NCBI RefSeq assembly: GCF_017526105.1 | Contig: NZ_CP071839.1 | Location: 1,302,001 to 1,366,000 of the forward strand | DNA from: Streptomyces cyanogenus | GTDB lineage: Bacteria; Actinomycetota; Actinomycetes; Streptomycetales; Streptomycetaceae | Direction of reading: 5' to 3' | DNA: 64,000 nt | Shown: positions 41,679 through 50,120 of the stretch, piece after piece | Position numbering within the stretch: position 1 is the first letter of the stretch | Layout: each line of letters begins with the position of its first letter | Notes under the pieces: generated by a model | What the model was told of the DNA's origin: nothing | What the model saw: only the letters and a program-made list of their open reading frames with translations | Databases searched by the model: none | Translations under genes and position numbers: made by a program

Positions 41679-42080
41679 TCACACGGCCTTGCCCAGAGCG
41701 GCGATGACGTCGGCCTTCCGTGGCTGTCCGGTGGCCCGCCGCACCACGCGGCCGTCGGCGTCCAGGACCAGCACGGTGGGGGTCTTGAGGACCTCCAGTT
41801 CGCGTACGAGGTCCAGGCGGGCCTCGGCGTCGATCTCGACGTGGGTCACGCCCGGGACCATCCCGGCGACCTCGCCGAGGATGCGCCGGGTCGCCCGGCA
41901 GGGCGCGCAGAAGGCGCTGGAGAACTGCACGAGCGTGGCCCGCTCCCCCAGTTCACCGCCGAGTTCGGCCACCCCGAGCCGCTTGCCGTCGTCACACCCG
42001 CGCACCCGCGCTCTCCCGTTCCGCCGCCTGTGCGGCACGCCGTGGGCGCTCGCCGCCGCGAGCACCGCCGGACACACCAC
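41679..42080 (-). CDS. Thioredoxin family protein (membrane-anchored type, weak N-terminus)
   Basis: About 133 residues with a thioredoxin fold: ERATLVQFSSAFCAPCRATR with a CAPC active site, VTHVEIDAEARLDLVRELEV, and the cis-Pro LKTPTVLVLDADG. GTG 42080 gives a short, modestly hydrophobic segment (VVCPAVLAAASAHGV) before HRRRNGR; this would be the expected anchor, but it carries Pro and His and is weak. Upstream, ATGACC at 42090 lies in another frame, as if a 1-2-base change displaced the original start. Redox role likely; location uncertain. Confidence 0.75.
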   Translation of the reverse strand: MVCPAVLAAASAHGVPHRRRNGRARVRGCDDGKRLGVAELGGELGERATLVQFSSAFCAPCRATRRILGEVAGMVPGVTHVEIDAEARLDLVRELEVLKTPTVLVLDADGRVVRRATGQPRKADVIAALGKAV

Positions 42081-42130
42081 CCGTGGGTCATCCTCGGCAC
42101 AACATTCAGGAGACTGCAAAGATTCCCGTT

Positions 42131-42429
42131 TCCCGCGGAGAGATCTCCCTGCGCCTGGGCACTGGGCCGGGGCCGCCGAAGGAGTTCGAGCCGCCGGAGC
42201 CGCCGCGGTTCGCGCAGGCGGCCGGGCCGCTGTTCGCCGGGCTGGGTCTCGCGGGGTTCCGGTGGGGCCGCACCGGCCGGGGTGCGCGGCGACCGGGGCC
42301 GCGCTCGCCGCCGCGTTACTGAACGCCGTGTCCGGGTACTGCCCGGAGTGTGAGCTGTGCCTGTTGCGGAAGCGGGCGGCGGTGACACGGGTGGAGCAGA
42401 GGGGACCGGAGCGACAGGCTGGAATGTAG
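42131..42429 (+). pseudogene. Remnant of a DUF4395 membrane-protein gene
   Basis: Divergent from the thioredoxin gene, as in other Streptomyces where a DUF4395 gene lies there. The middle of the protein can be read (PGPPKEFEPPEPPRFAQAAG, then PLFAGLGLAGF), after which the frame changes near 42270 to reach AATGAALAAALLNAVSGYCP and ECELCLL (stop at 42427-42429). The N-terminal half (~65-70 residues with the first TM helices) is missing. One deletion and one frameshift indicate a pseudogene. DUF4395 proteins carry a CxxC-like pair (here CPEC) and accompany thioredoxins. Confidence 0.68.
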
Positions 42430-42585
42430 GCCGACGTGACGAGGATCTCGCCGCCGCGGGGCACCAGGACTGGCTACCCGTCCGTTCTTCGGGCACGATC
42501 TGCGATACGCCGTAAACCTACGGCTGCGTAACTTTCCCGCCGGGATCCCCTTTCCCGAGCAGAGCAGAAAGGGTCCACCCCGCCC

Positions 42586-43314
42586 ATGGCAGAGCTGGTC
42601 TACCGTCCCGTCATCGGTTTCGCCAAGACGCTGTTCAAGGTCTGGGACCTGGACATCGACTGCCAGGGGTCGGAGAACATCCCGCGCTCGGGCGGCGCTG
42701 TGCTGGTGAGCAACCACATCAGCTACCTGGACTTCATCTTCAACGGCCTCGCCGCCCTGCCGCAGAAGCGCCTGGTGCGGTTCATGGCGAAGGAGTCGGT
42801 CTTCCGGCACAAGGTCTCCGGACCGCTGATGCGCGGGATGAAGCACATCCCGGTGGACCGCGGGCAGGGTGAGACGGCGTACGAGCACGCGCTGGACTCG
42901 CTGCGCTCCGGGGAGATCGTCGGGGTGTTCCCGGAGGCGACGATCTCGCAGTCCTTCACGCTGAAGAGCTTCAAGTCGGGCGCGGCCCGCCTGGCCCAGG
43001 AGGCGGGGGTCCCGCTGGTCCCCATGGCGGTCTGGGGCACGCAGCGGCTGTGGACGAAGGGCCACCCGCGCAACTTCAAGCGCAGCCACCTGCCCGTCAC
43101 CATCCGTGTCGGCGAGCCGGTGGAAGCGCCCCGCGACCAGTACGCCGGCGCCATCACCCGCCGTCTGCGCGAGCGCGTCCAGGAACTCCTGGAGGCCGCC
43201 CAGCGCGCCTACCCGGGCCGCCCCAAGGGCCCGGAGGACTCCTGGTGGCTGCCCGCGCACCTGGGCGGCACGGCACCGACGGCGGAGGCACTGCGCACGG
43301 CGGAAGCCCACTGA
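42586..43314 (+). CDS. Lysophospholipid (1-acyl-glycerol-3-phosphate) acyltransferase, PlsC-like
   Basis: A 242-residue PlsC-family acyltransferase: NHxSxxD motif VSNHISYLDFIF, block II VRFMAKESVFRH, block III VGVFPEATIS, and block IV VPLVPMAVWGTQR. Transfers acyl chains to lysophosphatidate or a related lipid at the inner membrane. ATG 42586. Upstream the DUF4395 remnant is unrelated. Monocistronic; the ECF sigma gene follows 76 bp downstream. Confidence 0.92.
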   Translation: MAELVYRPVIGFAKTLFKVWDLDIDCQGSENIPRSGGAVLVSNHISYLDFIFNGLAALPQKRLVRFMAKESVFRHKVSGPLMRGMKHIPVDRGQGETAYEHALDSLRSGEIVGVFPEATISQSFTLKSFKSGAARLAQEAGVPLVPMAVWGTQRLWTKGHPRNFKRSHLPVTIRVGEPVEAPRDQYAGAITRRLRERVQELLEAAQRAYPGRPKGPEDSWWLPAHLGGTAPTAEALRTAEAH

Positions 43315-43390
43315 CGCCTCGCACCGGCGTCCACCGGAACTCCTCGGAGCGATCGGTAAGGATGCACCGGGTCTCCGACATATAAAAGGT

Positions 43391-43909
43391 GTGGAGACCC
43401 TGAAGACCCGCACCGACCGTGACCGCGCCGCGCGGTTCACGGCCTTGTACGTCCGTGAGCATGCGCGGGTGTGCGCCTACGTGCACCGGCGTTCGGGCGA
43501 CCGGGGAGCGGCGGAGGAACTCACCGCGGAGGTCTTCCGCACCGCGTGGGAGCGCATGACGGCCGGTCAGGACATCGGCACCGGCTGGCTGTTCGTCACC
43601 GCGCGCAACCTGCTGAGCAACCACTACCGCTCCATGGCACGCCTGACGGAGATACACCGCACCATCGCCGACACGATGGGCAGCGCTCCGGCGTCGAGTC
43701 AGGACAACGCCGTACTCGACGCCCTGGACCGGCTTCCGCCCGCGCACCGCGAGATCCTCCTGCTGAGCTACTGGGACGGGCTGAGCGCGGCGGAGGCCGG
43801 TGAGGTCCTCGGATGCAGCGCGTCCGCGGTCTGGGTCAGGCTGCACCGAGCACGCAAAGCGTTCCGTGCCGTCTACGATCTGCCCCAGGAGGCAGTCCGA
43901 TGCGTGTGA
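43391..43909 (+). CDS. ECF RNA polymerase sigma factor
   Basis: A 172-residue sigma-70 ECF factor. Region 2 lies at residues ~14-75 (ALYVREHARVCAYVHRRSGD; TGWLFVTARNLLSNHYR). Region 4 lies at ~115-165 (DRLPPAHREILLLSYWDGLS; LGCSASAVWVRLHRARKA). GTG 43391 is the first in-frame start after the upstream spacer; the AAAAGG before it is very close, so the start is not certain. The stop overlaps the next gene's ATG by 10 bp. Probably co-expressed with, and controlled by, the membrane protein downstream. Confidence 0.9.
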   Translation: METLKTRTDRDRAARFTALYVREHARVCAYVHRRSGDRGAAEELTAEVFRTAWERMTAGQDIGTGWLFVTARNLLSNHYRSMARLTEIHRTIADTMGSAPASSQDNAVLDALDRLPPAHREILLLSYWDGLSAAEAGEVLGCSASAVWVRLHRARKAFRAVYDLPQEAVRCV

Positions 43910-44610
43910 AGCCTCTGATCACGAACGCCAACCCGGTCCCGGACACCACGCACGAGACCCTGTCGGCGCGCGCCGCCGACGAACTCGCCACGCTGGTCGG
44001 GCCCGACGGCACCCCGCCTCCCGCGGCCCCTCGCCGGGCACCTCGGCGAGGTTCCCTGATGACCGCGATGGCCTGCGTCGCCACCGTCGCCATCGGCGCC
44101 GTCACCGTGTTCAGCCTGCAGAGCGACCCGGCCGGGCCGGGCGGCCACCAGGCCGGGCGGAGCAGCGAGCCGGCCGGGGCGGGCGAGGGCACGGACGGCG
44201 GTATCAGCGCCGACGAGCCGTACTTCGACAGCACGGCGAAGCTGGAAGGAGCGGCGACCGTGATCGTACGGGCGCGGCTCGGCTCGGGGCACGAGGAGAC
44301 CGGCGACGGTGTCCGCACGACGGTGGCCACGGCGAAGGTGGTGGCGACCGCCAAGGGCGAGACGCCGGGCGACGCGATCCGGCTGTCCTACACGACCCCG
44401 GGTTCCGGGCCCGAGACCGCGAGCCTCACCGCCGGCAAGGAGTACGTCCTGCTGCTCGACAAGGGCGAGGGTGGCAGCTACGTCCTGGTGAACACCACGC
44501 AGGGCTGGTACGAGGTCGAGGGCGGTGCCGCGGTCGCCGCGAAGGACAACGGCGTGGCCCTGAGCCCGGGCGTGCGCAAGGCCCTGCGGCTGGCAGCGCG
44601 GGGCAGGTGA
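43900..44610 (+). CDS. Membrane protein partner of the ECF sigma factor (putative anti-sigma)
   Basis: A 236-residue single-pass protein: ~60 cytoplasmic residues, a TM helix (TAMACVATVAIGAVTVFSLQ, about residues 55-75), then a ~150-residue extracytoplasmic domain (ATVIVRARLGSGHEETGDGV; KEYVLLLDKGEGGSYVLVNT). AGGAGG lies 7 bp before ATG 43900. No classical zinc-binding anti-sigma (HxxxCxxC) motif is seen, so anti-sigma function rests on gene order only. The outer domain resembles the lipoprotein at 44670. Confidence 0.78.
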   Translation: MRVKPLITNANPVPDTTHETLSARAADELATLVGPDGTPPPAAPRRAPRRGSLMTAMACVATVAIGAVTVFSLQSDPAGPGGHQAGRSSEPAGAGEGTDGGISADEPYFDSTAKLEGAATVIVRARLGSGHEETGDGVRTTVATAKVVATAKGETPGDAIRLSYTTPGSGPETASLTAGKEYVLLLDKGEGGSYVLVNTTQGWYEVEGGAAVAAKDNGVALSPGVRKALRLAARGR

Positions 44611-44617
44611 CACGACG

Positions 44618-44650
44618 CCGGTGCGCCACGGGCGATCCGTGGCGCACCGG
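44618..44650. terminator. Bidirectional terminator hairpin between convergent genes
   Basis: A perfect 14-bp stem, CCGGTGCGCCACGG paired with CCGTGGCGCACCGG, with a 5-nt loop, between the stops at 44610 and 44670. Confidence 0.85.
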
Positions 44651-44669
44651 CCGGGCGATACGGGAGTGC

Positions 44670-45344
44670 TTACCGCGTGCGGTTCCTGACGATCCGGTCG
44701 GCCTTGACGGCCAGCTGGTCGACCTTGCCCGCGTCGGTGAAGCCGCCGACGGACACGGCCTTGACCGTGCCGTCCGCCTTGACGGTGTAGAGGGCCTGCT
44801 CGGGGTTGAGCAGGTCGTACGGGCTCTTGCCGTGGGCGGCGAGCATCAGCACGTACCGCTGACCGCCCTTGGCGAGCATGGTGGTGTCCTTCTCCTGGTA
44901 CGCCACACCGTGGTAGGTGCCGCCGAGCTGGCTGACCTCGATGGTGTCGCCGACGGCCACCTTGCCGGCGATGGCCCGGGTGACCTTCACCTTGGAGACG
45001 GTGACGATGACCGGGTTCTCCTCGGCCGCCTTCCTGGCCGCCTTGGCCTCGGCGGGCGACAGGCCGGCCTGCGGGTTGGTGGCGGGGTTGTCACCGGCGG
45101 GCGCGTCGGGCACCAGCTTCTGCACCCGGGTGCCGACGACGGTGCCCTCGACGACGGCGTCGGACTTCTCGATGACGTCGTCGAGCGAGGAGTACGCGGG
45201 GTAGTCCGCGTGGTAGGTCACGGTGTCCGAAGCCCCCGCGGACCTGGCCCCCTTGGAGGAGGAGCCGTCCGCGGAGCAGCCGACAGCGGCGAACGCGGCG
45301 AGCACCGCTGTCCCGGCGACGAGAATGTTCCGTCCGGCGTTCAT
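44670..45344 (-). CDS. Lipoprotein with outer domain similar to the sigma-partner protein
   Basis: A 224-residue lipoprotein. Signal with lipobox AAVGCSAD (Cys about residue 23). The outer domain reads VIEKSDAVVEGTVVGTRVQK, VIVTVSKVKVTRAIAGKVAV, GGQRYVLMLAAHG and ALYTVKADGTVKAV. These follow the same order of beta segments as the protein at 43900 (V-V-x-x-x-V, G-D-x-I, Y-V-L-x-L, a Y/L then N..., Y-x-V). ATG 45344 overlaps the stop of the upstream metalloprotease (ATGA). Function unknown; probably an envelope sensor or binding partner. Confidence 0.82.
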   Translation of the reverse strand: MNAGRNILVAGTAVLAAFAAVGCSADGSSSKGARSAGASDTVTYHADYPAYSSLDDVIEKSDAVVEGTVVGTRVQKLVPDAPAGDNPATNPQAGLSPAEAKAARKAAEENPVIVTVSKVKVTRAIAGKVAVGDTIEVSQLGGTYHGVAYQEKDTTMLAKGGQRYVLMLAAHGKSPYDLLNPEQALYTVKADGTVKAVSVGGFTDAGKVDQLAVKADRIVRNRTR

Positions 45345-45892
45345 CGGTAGATCCTCTTCACCTCGGACTTGTCATAGGGCTGCGGCTTCTGCACCTTCGA
45401 GCGGTCGCGGCTGTGCTTCATCAGCGAGACCTTGCTCGTGTTCGGGTTGTCGGCGAGGCTGAGCCCGTGCCCCAGTTCGTGCGTGCTGGTGCTGCGCACC
45501 CACTTGTCGTACTTGGGGATGTTCTTGGTGTCCCGCCACAGGGTCGTGGCGTTGACCTTGATCTGGAAGGAACGGTGCGCCCGCGTTCCGGACGGCGCGT
45601 ACAGGCCGTACCAGCTCTGGCTGTAGTTGCCGGCCGTGAAGCTGGGCTTGGCGTGGGAACTGCGCTTGATGCTCGCTCCGACCCCGGCGCTGTTCCAGTT
45701 GCCGCGGGCGGTGTCGAAGTACTTGACCCACTCGTCGTTGATGCCGACGGTCTTGACGCTGAACGACCGCTTGGGCATGCCCCCGCTGTAGTACGTCGCG
45801 TGGGCGGGTGCCGAGACGGCAAGCGTGCCGGCGACGGCCAGCGCCGCACTCGACGTCAGGCCGAGCGACACTCGTGCGATTCTTCTGTTCAA
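45341..45892 (-). CDS. Secreted snapalysin/matrixin-like zinc metalloprotease
   Basis: A 183-residue secreted protein. Signal peptide 1-~32 (RRIARVSLGLTSSAALAVAG, cleavage near AHA). The catalytic motif is STHELGHGLSLADN, i.e. HExxHxxxxxD with Asp as third zinc ligand, as in snapalysin; the Met-turn is VSLMKHS. TTG 45892 is preceded by GGGGAGA. First gene of an operon with the lipoprotein (ATGA overlap). Probably a neutral protease in the cell wall or medium. Confidence 0.83.
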   Translation of the reverse strand: MNRRIARVSLGLTSSAALAVAGTLAVSAPAHATYYSGGMPKRSFSVKTVGINDEWVKYFDTARGNWNSAGVGASIKRSSHAKPSFTAGNYSQSWYGLYAPSGTRAHRSFQIKVNATTLWRDTKNIPKYDKWVRSTSTHELGHGLSLADNPNTSKVSLMKHSRDRSKVQKPQPYDKSEVKRIYR

Positions 45893-46139
45893 CTGTTCTC
45901 CCCGTGAATTGAGCAGGCGGCGTTGAGGCGTACGAAGTCGCTTCGCTCCACGGTCGGTGCAGCGTCCTGGATGTCAGGTCGCAGGAAAGAACGCGAAAGG
46001 ATGGGGACGCGGATGGTCGACGCGTCCCGGAAAAGACCGATGTCCCCCTTGTGGATCCCCCGTTGACCGGCTGCACCGCGATGCCGCCTGTGATCGAGAC
46101 CTAGCCTCACAGGAGCCACCGGCCTCGGCATCGGCCGCG

Positions 46140-46162
46140 AGTAGGAGAAAAACATTCCTACT
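46140..46162 (-). terminator. Hairpin after the transglutaminase-like gene
   Basis: AGTAGGA and TCCTACT form a perfect 7-bp stem around a 9-nt A-rich (on the plus strand) loop, 31 bp beyond the stop. Could be a terminator or, from the other side, an operator for the metalloprotease operon. The 300-bp spacer 45893-46192 shows no gene. Confidence 0.45.
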
Positions 46163-46192
46163 TGAGCCGGATGTGTCCCATGCGCTGCGGGT

Positions 46193-46783
46193 TCAGAGGG
46201 AGTCGGGGAGCGTCTTCCAGAGGTGCGGCCGGTCGGGGGCGGCTCGCAGGGCGGCGAGGACGAGCGGGTGTGGTTCGGCGTACAGGACGGGGTGGTCCAG
46301 TTCCCCGGCGGCGGGGTCGGGGGTCCAGGCCAGCCGCTCGCCGGTCAGGGAGAACCGGGCGTCGACGCCCGGTTTGTTGCCGCGCGGGTCCTGCCGGTGC
46401 CAGGCCCCGTTGAAGCGGACGGCGACCAGACCGTGGAGGGCGTGACCGCCTTCGTCATGGGCCAGGCGCTGGTAGCACAGGGCGGTGGGGATGTCCTCGG
46501 CCCGCAGCAGCGCGGCGAGCGCATGGGACTTGGCGTGGCAGACGCCGGTCCGCAGGGCCAGCACGTCGGAGGCGCGCCAGGTGACGCGGAGGTCCCCGGA
46601 GTCCTGGGAGTGCGGGATGGCGTCCCGGACGAATTCGTAGGCGGCTCGCGCATACTCATACGAATCAGCGGCCTCGGCGGCCAGGCGGGCGGCCGTCTCC
46701 CGGACCACCGGATGATGGTGGTCAATGACCTCGTCAGCAGCCAGATAGGCGGACAGGTCGGCGGTGTTCTGGATCAGCTCCAT
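46193..46783 (-). CDS. Transglutaminase-like domain protein
   Basis: A 196-residue protein with a transglutaminase core. Cys in RTGVCHAKSHALAALLRA, His in EGGHALHGLVAVR and Asp in WHRQDPRGNKP form the papain-like triad order. ATG 46783 (MELIQNTADLSAYLAADEVI) is preferred to longer frames that cross the inverted repeat. Bacterial members are often cytoplasmic peptidases or amidohydrolases; no partner gene is seen. Confidence 0.87.
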   Translation of the reverse strand: MELIQNTADLSAYLAADEVIDHHHPVVRETAARLAAEAADSYEYARAAYEFVRDAIPHSQDSGDLRVTWRASDVLALRTGVCHAKSHALAALLRAEDIPTALCYQRLAHDEGGHALHGLVAVRFNGAWHRQDPRGNKPGVDARFSLTGERLAWTPDPAAGELDHPVLYAEPHPLVLAALRAAPDRPHLWKTLPDSL

Positions 46784-46800
46784 GCCCGCAGAGCATAGAA

Positions 46801-46842
46801 ATACGATCACCCGAGCGTCAATGACTTTTCGGGTGACCGTAT
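46801..46842. repeat. 14-bp inverted repeat between aldolase end and transglutaminase start
   Basis: ATACGATCACCCGA pairs with TCGGGTGACCGTAT (13 of 14) with a 14-nt spacer. It lies 20-61 bp past the stop of the aldolase (minus strand) and just upstream of the transglutaminase start. It could be a terminator, an operator, or both. Confidence 0.65.
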
Positions 46843-46861
46843 ATCTATGCACAGCCTGGGA

Positions 46862-47932
46862 CTAGCGGGCCATCTCCTCCTTGAGGGCCGCCAGGAAGGC
46901 GTCGACGTCGTCCTCGGTGGTGTCGAAGGAGCACATCCAGCGCACCACCCCGGCACCCTCGTCCCAGAAGTAGAACCGGAACCGCTTCTGCAGCCGCTCG
47001 CTCACGTCGTGCGGGAGCCTGGCGAAGACGCCGTTCGCCTGCACCGGGTAGAGGACCTCCACACCGTGCACCGCCCGGACGCCCTCGGCGAGCCGCTGGG
47101 CCATCTCGTTGGCGTGGCGGGCGTTGCGCAGCCAAAGGTCCTTGGCGAGCAGGGCCTCCAGCTGCACGGAGACGAAGCGCATCTTCGAGGCCAGCTGCAT
47201 CGACATCTTCCGCAGGTGCTTCATCTTCCGCACCGCGTCCTGGTTGATGACGACGACCGCCTCGCCGAACAGCGCGCCGTTCTTCGTCCCGCCCAGGGAG
47301 AGGATGTCGACGCCGACCGCGTTGGTGAACGTCCGCATGGGCACGTCCAGGGAAGCGGCGGCGTTGGCGAGCCGGGAGCCGTCCAGGTGCACCTTCATGC
47401 CGTGCGCGTGGGCGTGCTCGCAGATCGCGCGGATCTCCTCGGGCGTGTAGAGGGTGCCCAGCTCCGTGCTCTGGGTGATCGACACGACCTGCGGCATGGC
47501 GCGGTGCTCGTCCTCCCAGCCCCAGGCCTGCCGGTCGATCAGCTCCGGCGTGAGCTTGCCGTCGGGCGTGGGCACGGTGAGCAGCTTCAGCCCGCCCATG
47601 CGCTCGGGCGCACCGCCCTCGTCCACGTTGATGTGCGCACTCTCGGCGCAGATCACCGCACCCCAGCGGTCGGTGACCGCCTGGAGCGCGACGACGTTCG
47701 CGCCGGTGCCGTTGAAGACCGGGAAGGCCTCCGCGGTGGCACCGAAGTGACTGCGGATGATCCCCTGGAGGTTCCCGGTGTAGTCGTCCTCGCCGTAGGC
47801 CACCTGGTGGCCGCCGTTGGCCAGGGCCAGGGCGGCCAGCACCTCGGGGTGGGCCCCGGCGTAGTTGTCACTGGCGAAACCGCGGACCTGCGGGTCGTGA
47901 TGGCGACGCGCGTCGGTCTTGGCAGGGTTCAC
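46862..47932 (-). CDS. ltaE: Low-specificity L-threonine aldolase
   Basis: A 356-residue fold-type I PLP enzyme of the threonine-aldolase family: GFASDNYAGAHPEVLAALAL, NGTGANVVALQAV, HLDGSRLANAAASL, and the PLP Lys in ILSLGGTKNGALFG. Cleaves threonine/allo-threonine to glycine and acetaldehyde; side substrates are likely. GTG 47932 overlaps the SDR stop (GTGA). Last gene of the DUF6421-SDR-aldolase operon. Confidence 0.92.
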   Translation of the reverse strand: MNPAKTDARRHHDPQVRGFASDNYAGAHPEVLAALALANGGHQVAYGEDDYTGNLQGIIRSHFGATAEAFPVFNGTGANVVALQAVTDRWGAVICAESAHINVDEGGAPERMGGLKLLTVPTPDGKLTPELIDRQAWGWEDEHRAMPQVVSITQSTELGTLYTPEEIRAICEHAHAHGMKVHLDGSRLANAAASLDVPMRTFTNAVGVDILSLGGTKNGALFGEAVVVINQDAVRKMKHLRKMSMQLASKMRFVSVQLEALLAKDLWLRNARHANEMAQRLAEGVRAVHGVEVLYPVQANGVFARLPHDVSERLQKRFRFYFWDEGAGVVRWMCSFDTTEDDVDAFLAALKEEMAR

Positions 47933-48684
47933 GGCTTCTCGGTCAGCCACAGACGGTTTCCGTTCACTTCTGCGGCGGGCTTGCTCCAGACACCCTCGAT
48001 GGCCTGGGCCAGGTCCTTGACGTCCGTGAAGCCCGCGAACTTCGCGTTGGGGCGTTCGGCGCGCATCGCGTCGTGCACCAGCGCCTTCACCACCAGGATC
48101 GTAGCCGCGGACGTCGGCCCCTCGGCGCCCCCCGCCTTGCGGAAGAAGTCGGCCATGGCGAGCGTCCACGCCTCGGCGGCGGCCTTGGCCGCGGAGTAGG
48201 CCGCGTTACCGGCGGTCGGCTTCGAGGCGCCGGCCGCACTGATCAGGACGTAACGGCCGCGCTCGCTGCGCTGCAGGGCCTCGTGGAACGCCAGGGAGGT
48301 GTGCTGCACGGTCTTGACGAGCAGCAGCTCCAGGAAGTCCCAGTCGTCGAGGCTGGTCTTGGTGAAGGTCTCGCTGCCGCGCCAGCCACCGACCAGGTGC
48401 ACCAGGCCGTCGACCCGCCCGAAGTCCTTCTCGATGTGCGCGGCCCAGTCCCGGGTGGACTCCAGGTTCAGCAGGTCCACCGTGTCGCCGGTGACGGAGG
48501 CTCCACCCGAGGCGTAGCGGGCCGCGTCCACGGCCTCCGACAGCCGCTGCGGGTCGTTGTCCGCGCCGACGACGGTCGCCCCGGCCTCGGCCAGGCGCAG
48601 CAGCGTCGCGCGGCCGGCGGGTCCACCCGCGCCGGCCACCGCGATCACCGCACCGCTGAGAGGTCCGTTCGCGCCGTTCCTCAT
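47929..48684 (-). CDS. SDR family NAD(P)-dependent oxidoreductase
   Basis: A 251-residue short-chain dehydrogenase: nucleotide motif AVAGAGGPAGRATLLRLAEA, HLVGGWRGS in the NNAG position, and catalytic Ser/Tyr/Lys (LISAAGASKPTAGNAAYSAA, K following). ATG 48684 has AGAGGGGAAG as RBS. GTG 48726, overlapping the upstream stop, is the alternative. Middle gene of the operon; substrate unknown. Confidence 0.87.
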   Translation of the reverse strand: MRNGANGPLSGAVIAVAGAGGPAGRATLLRLAEAGATVVGADNDPQRLSEAVDAARYASGGASVTGDTVDLLNLESTRDWAAHIEKDFGRVDGLVHLVGGWRGSETFTKTSLDDWDFLELLLVKTVQHTSLAFHEALQRSERGRYVLISAAGASKPTAGNAAYSAAKAAAEAWTLAMADFFRKAGGAEGPTSAATILVVKALVHDAMRAERPNAKFAGFTDVKDLAQAIEGVWSKPAAEVNGNRLWLTEKP

Positions 48685-48722
48685 GTTCTTCCCCTCTGGA
48701 GCAGTGTCCTGGACGCGGTCGC

Positions 48723-50120
48723 TCACGCGGCGACCCGCTCGGCGCCGTCCGCCGTGATGCCCTTGGTGGAGGCGATCACGTTCTTCAGCTTCTTGGACAG
48801 GGCCTCATAGAACATGCTCAGCGGAAACTCGTCCGGAAGCACATCGTCCACCAGCTTGCGCGGGGGCTGGGTCAGGTCCAGGGCGTCCGGGCCCTTGGCC
48901 CACTTGGAACCGGGGTGCGGGGCGAGGTAGGTGGAGACCAGCTCGTAGCCGGCGAACCAGTGCACCAGCTTCGGGCGGTCGATGCCGTCCTTGTAGAGCT
49001 TCTCGATGTCGGCGCACAGCTGGTTGGTGACCTGCGGGGCGCGCTCCCAGTCGATGGAGAGCTTGTTGTCGGTCCAGCGGACGACGTCGTGCTTGTGCAG
49101 GTAGGCGAAGAGCAGCTGGCCGCCGAGGCCGTCGTAGTTGCGGTTGCGGTCGCCCGTGACGGGGAAGCGGAACATCCGGTCGAAGAGCACCGCGTACTGC
49201 ACGTCACGGGCCTGCGGGACGCCGTCCGCCTGGAGCTTCACGGCCTCCTTGAAGGCGGTGAGGTCACAGCGCAGCTCCTCCAGGCCGTACATCCAGAACG
49301 GCTGGCGCTGCTTGATCATGAACGGGTCGAACGGCAGGTCGCCGTGGCTGTGGGTGCGGTCGTGGACCATGTCCCACAGGACGAAGGCCTCCTCGCAGCG
49401 CTTCTGGTCGTGGACCATCGCGGCGATGTCCTCGGGCAGCTCCAGGCCCAGGATGTCCACGGCGGCCTCGGTCACGCGGCGGAAGCGGGCGGCCTCGCGG
49501 TCACAGAAGATGCCACCCCAGGAGAAACGTTCCGGCGCCTCACGGACGGCGATGGTCTCCGGGAAGAGCACGGCGGAGTTGGTGTCGTAGCCCGAGGTGA
49601 AGTCCTCGAAGGTGATGCCACAGAAGAGCGGGTTGTCGTAACGGGTGCGCTCCAGCTCGGCCAGCCAGTCCGGCCAGACCATGCGCAGCACGACCGCTTC
49701 GAGGTTGCGGTCGGGGTTGCCGTTCTGCGTGTACATCGGGAAGACGACCAGGTGCTGCAGGCCGTCCGCCCGGTTCGCGGCCGGCTGGAAGGCCAGCAGG
49801 GAGTCAAGGAAGTCCGGCACCTGGAAGCCGCCCTCGGCCCAGCGGCGGAGGTCCTTCACCAGCGCCTGGTGGTAGGCGGCATCGTGCGGGAGCAGCGGGG
49901 AGAGCTGCTCGACCGCGTCCGCGACACGCTCGACGGCCGTCACGGCGTCGGCCCGCCGCGGGGCGCCCTCGGCGTCGAAGTCGATCGATCCGTCCGTCGA
50001 CTGCCATGGCCGGATCTGCTCCACGGCATCCTTGAGCACGGGCCAGGCCGGGTGCTCCACCACCCTGGTCAGCGGAGAAACCCGATCCTCCGCACCCGAC
50101 TGCACAAGAATTTCCGTCAT
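48723..50120 (-). CDS. DUF6421 family protein
   Basis: A 465-residue soluble protein (DUF6421), first gene of a three-gene operon whose junctions are 4-bp overlaps or tight. No signal or TM. A His/Asp cluster at residues ~252-260 (MVHDRTHSHGD) and other conserved-looking acidic/His segments (NAVLFPETI, YLHKHDVVRW, KLVHWFAGYELVSTYLAPHP) suggest a metal-binding enzyme, but no known fold can be named. ATG 50120. Its steady partners here are an SDR and a threonine aldolase, suggesting a short catabolic or modifying pathway. Confidence 0.88.
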   Translation of the reverse strand: MTEILVQSGAEDRVSPLTRVVEHPAWPVLKDAVEQIRPWQSTDGSIDFDAEGAPRRADAVTAVERVADAVEQLSPLLPHDAAYHQALVKDLRRWAEGGFQVPDFLDSLLAFQPAANRADGLQHLVVFPMYTQNGNPDRNLEAVVLRMVWPDWLAELERTRYDNPLFCGITFEDFTSGYDTNSAVLFPETIAVREAPERFSWGGIFCDREAARFRRVTEAAVDILGLELPEDIAAMVHDQKRCEEAFVLWDMVHDRTHSHGDLPFDPFMIKQRQPFWMYGLEELRCDLTAFKEAVKLQADGVPQARDVQYAVLFDRMFRFPVTGDRNRNYDGLGGQLLFAYLHKHDVVRWTDNKLSIDWERAPQVTNQLCADIEKLYKDGIDRPKLVHWFAGYELVSTYLAPHPGSKWAKGPDALDLTQPPRKLVDDVLPDEFPLSMFYEALSKKLKNVIASTKGITADGAERVAA

